A program made the translations under genes and the position numbers. A DNA stretch of 5,674 nucleotides, from NCBI GenBank assembly GCA_003222935.1, contig QHXL01000476.1:1-5674 (forward strand), given 5' to 3'. Source of the DNA: Acidobacteriota bacterium (GTDB lineage: Bacteria; Acidobacteriota; Blastocatellia; Pyrinomonadales; Pyrinomonadaceae). Below the pieces are notes generated by a model. That model was not told the origin of the DNA, ran no database searches, and saw only the letters and a program-made list of their open reading frames with translations. Of this stretch, positions 5,251 through 5,674 are shown piece by piece. Position 1 is the stretch's first letter. Each line of letters begins with the position of its first letter.

Positions 5251-5674
5251 ATGAGCAAGCCAGCTAACGTGAATGTAGATCCGTTGCTGCTGCCATTTCT
5301 TCAAGCACCCAGCGATGACGAAGCAGACACCGTTCTGGCGGAACTCATCTCACAGCAGGCAGACCCGATTGTCAAAAAAATAGTCGGATACAAGTTTCAA
5401 GTCTTCTTCAGAGAAAACAACCGCGCTCAGAATGAGGATGCCGACGACGTCCACAGCGAAATCGTACTAAAGCTCCTAAGCCGTCTGAGTGAACTCCGAA
5501 ACAATTCGCAACTCGAAGTCATCCGTGACTTTCGCGGTTACGTTGCGGTTACGAGTTATCGTGCGTGTTACGAATACTTGAGGCGCAAGTATCCACAGCG
5601 CTATAGCCTGAAGAACAAGCTGCGTTATTTCCTGAGACACAAAGATGGATTTGCTCTTTGGGAGACAGAGGGTG
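5251..5674 (+). CDS. Sigma-70-like (ECF-type) RNA polymerase sigma factor, N-terminal 141 residues (partial, runs off right edge)
   Basis: The frame from ATG 5251 stays open for 141 codons to the window edge. It begins MSKPANVNVDPLLLPFLQ. Residues about 35-113 look like sigma region 2: ADPIVKKIVGYKF, then NEDADDVHSEIVLKLLSRL (compare the DAEDLVQEVFLRLW type of motif), then IRDFRGYVAVTSYRACYEYLRRKYP, where the region 2.3/2.4 helix with Y-L-R-R-K should melt and read the -10 element. After it comes KNKLRYFLRHKDGFALWETEG, an insertion seen in longer Acidobacteria-type sigma proteins rather than the usual short linker to region 4. Region 4 is not visible. An in-frame ATG at 5230 overlaps the CHAT stop by 11 bases (ATGCAAACTGA) and is the alternative start. 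Neither start has a well-spaced SD, so translation probably depends on coupling to the upstream gene. A regulatory partner of the TPR-CHAT protein is an inference. Confidence 0.68.
   Translation, partial: MSKPANVNVDPLLLPFLQAPSDDEADTVLAELISQQADPIVKKIVGYKFQVFFRENNRAQNEDADDVHSEIVLKLLSRLSELRNNSQLEVIRDFRGYVAVTSYRACYEYLRRKYPQRYSLKNKLRYFLRHKDGFALWETEG

Overview
The window looks like bacterial chromosomal DNA, most likely from an Acidobacteriota member of the Blastocatellia type. That is an inference from gene style, not from a marker gene: long TPR-CHAT proteins with signal peptides, a secreted parallel beta-helix protein carrying a C-x5-C-R-T-F motif, a divergent sigma-70-like protein, and GC-rich palindromic repeats between genes. 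Base composition looks balanced and fairly even outside the repeat.

Left part, minus strand (1-1461). A gene for an exported beta-helix protein (1461 to 535) is followed by a spacer and then by two short reading frames that overlap by ATGA. These are a 53-codon small ORF (386 to 225) with a very good Shine-Dalgarno and a signal-peptide-like N terminus, and the first 76 codons of another exported protein (228 to 1) that runs off the left edge. Each of the three has its own purine-rich ribosome binding site.

Middle (1462-1769). This is the divergent intergenic region. It holds two inverted 32-nt copies of a GC-rich, REP-like palindrome around a 39-nt spacer, a REPIN-like arrangement.

Right part, plus strand (1770-5674). 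One long coding region encodes a signal peptide, an NTF2/SnoaL-like domain, twelve TPR units with an almost perfect 40-residue period, a helical linker and a C-terminal CHAT (caspase-HetF-associated with TPR) protease domain. It is broken by two frame changes, near 3270 and near 4530. The phase runs 0, 1, 0, so the last segment, with an intact His/Cys dyad, returns to the frame of the first. The TPR register indicates that lesion 1 is a 2-nt loss. Lesion 2 looks like a loss of about 16 nt from a conserved CHAT motif. The coding region is therefore a recent pseudogene, a split gene, or contains sequence errors, although neither site is a homopolymer. Ten bases after its stop begins a sigma-70-like protein (region 2 visible) that runs off the right edge. 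The tight spacing suggests that the exported TPR-CHAT protein and the sigma factor form one transcriptional unit and possibly one signalling module.
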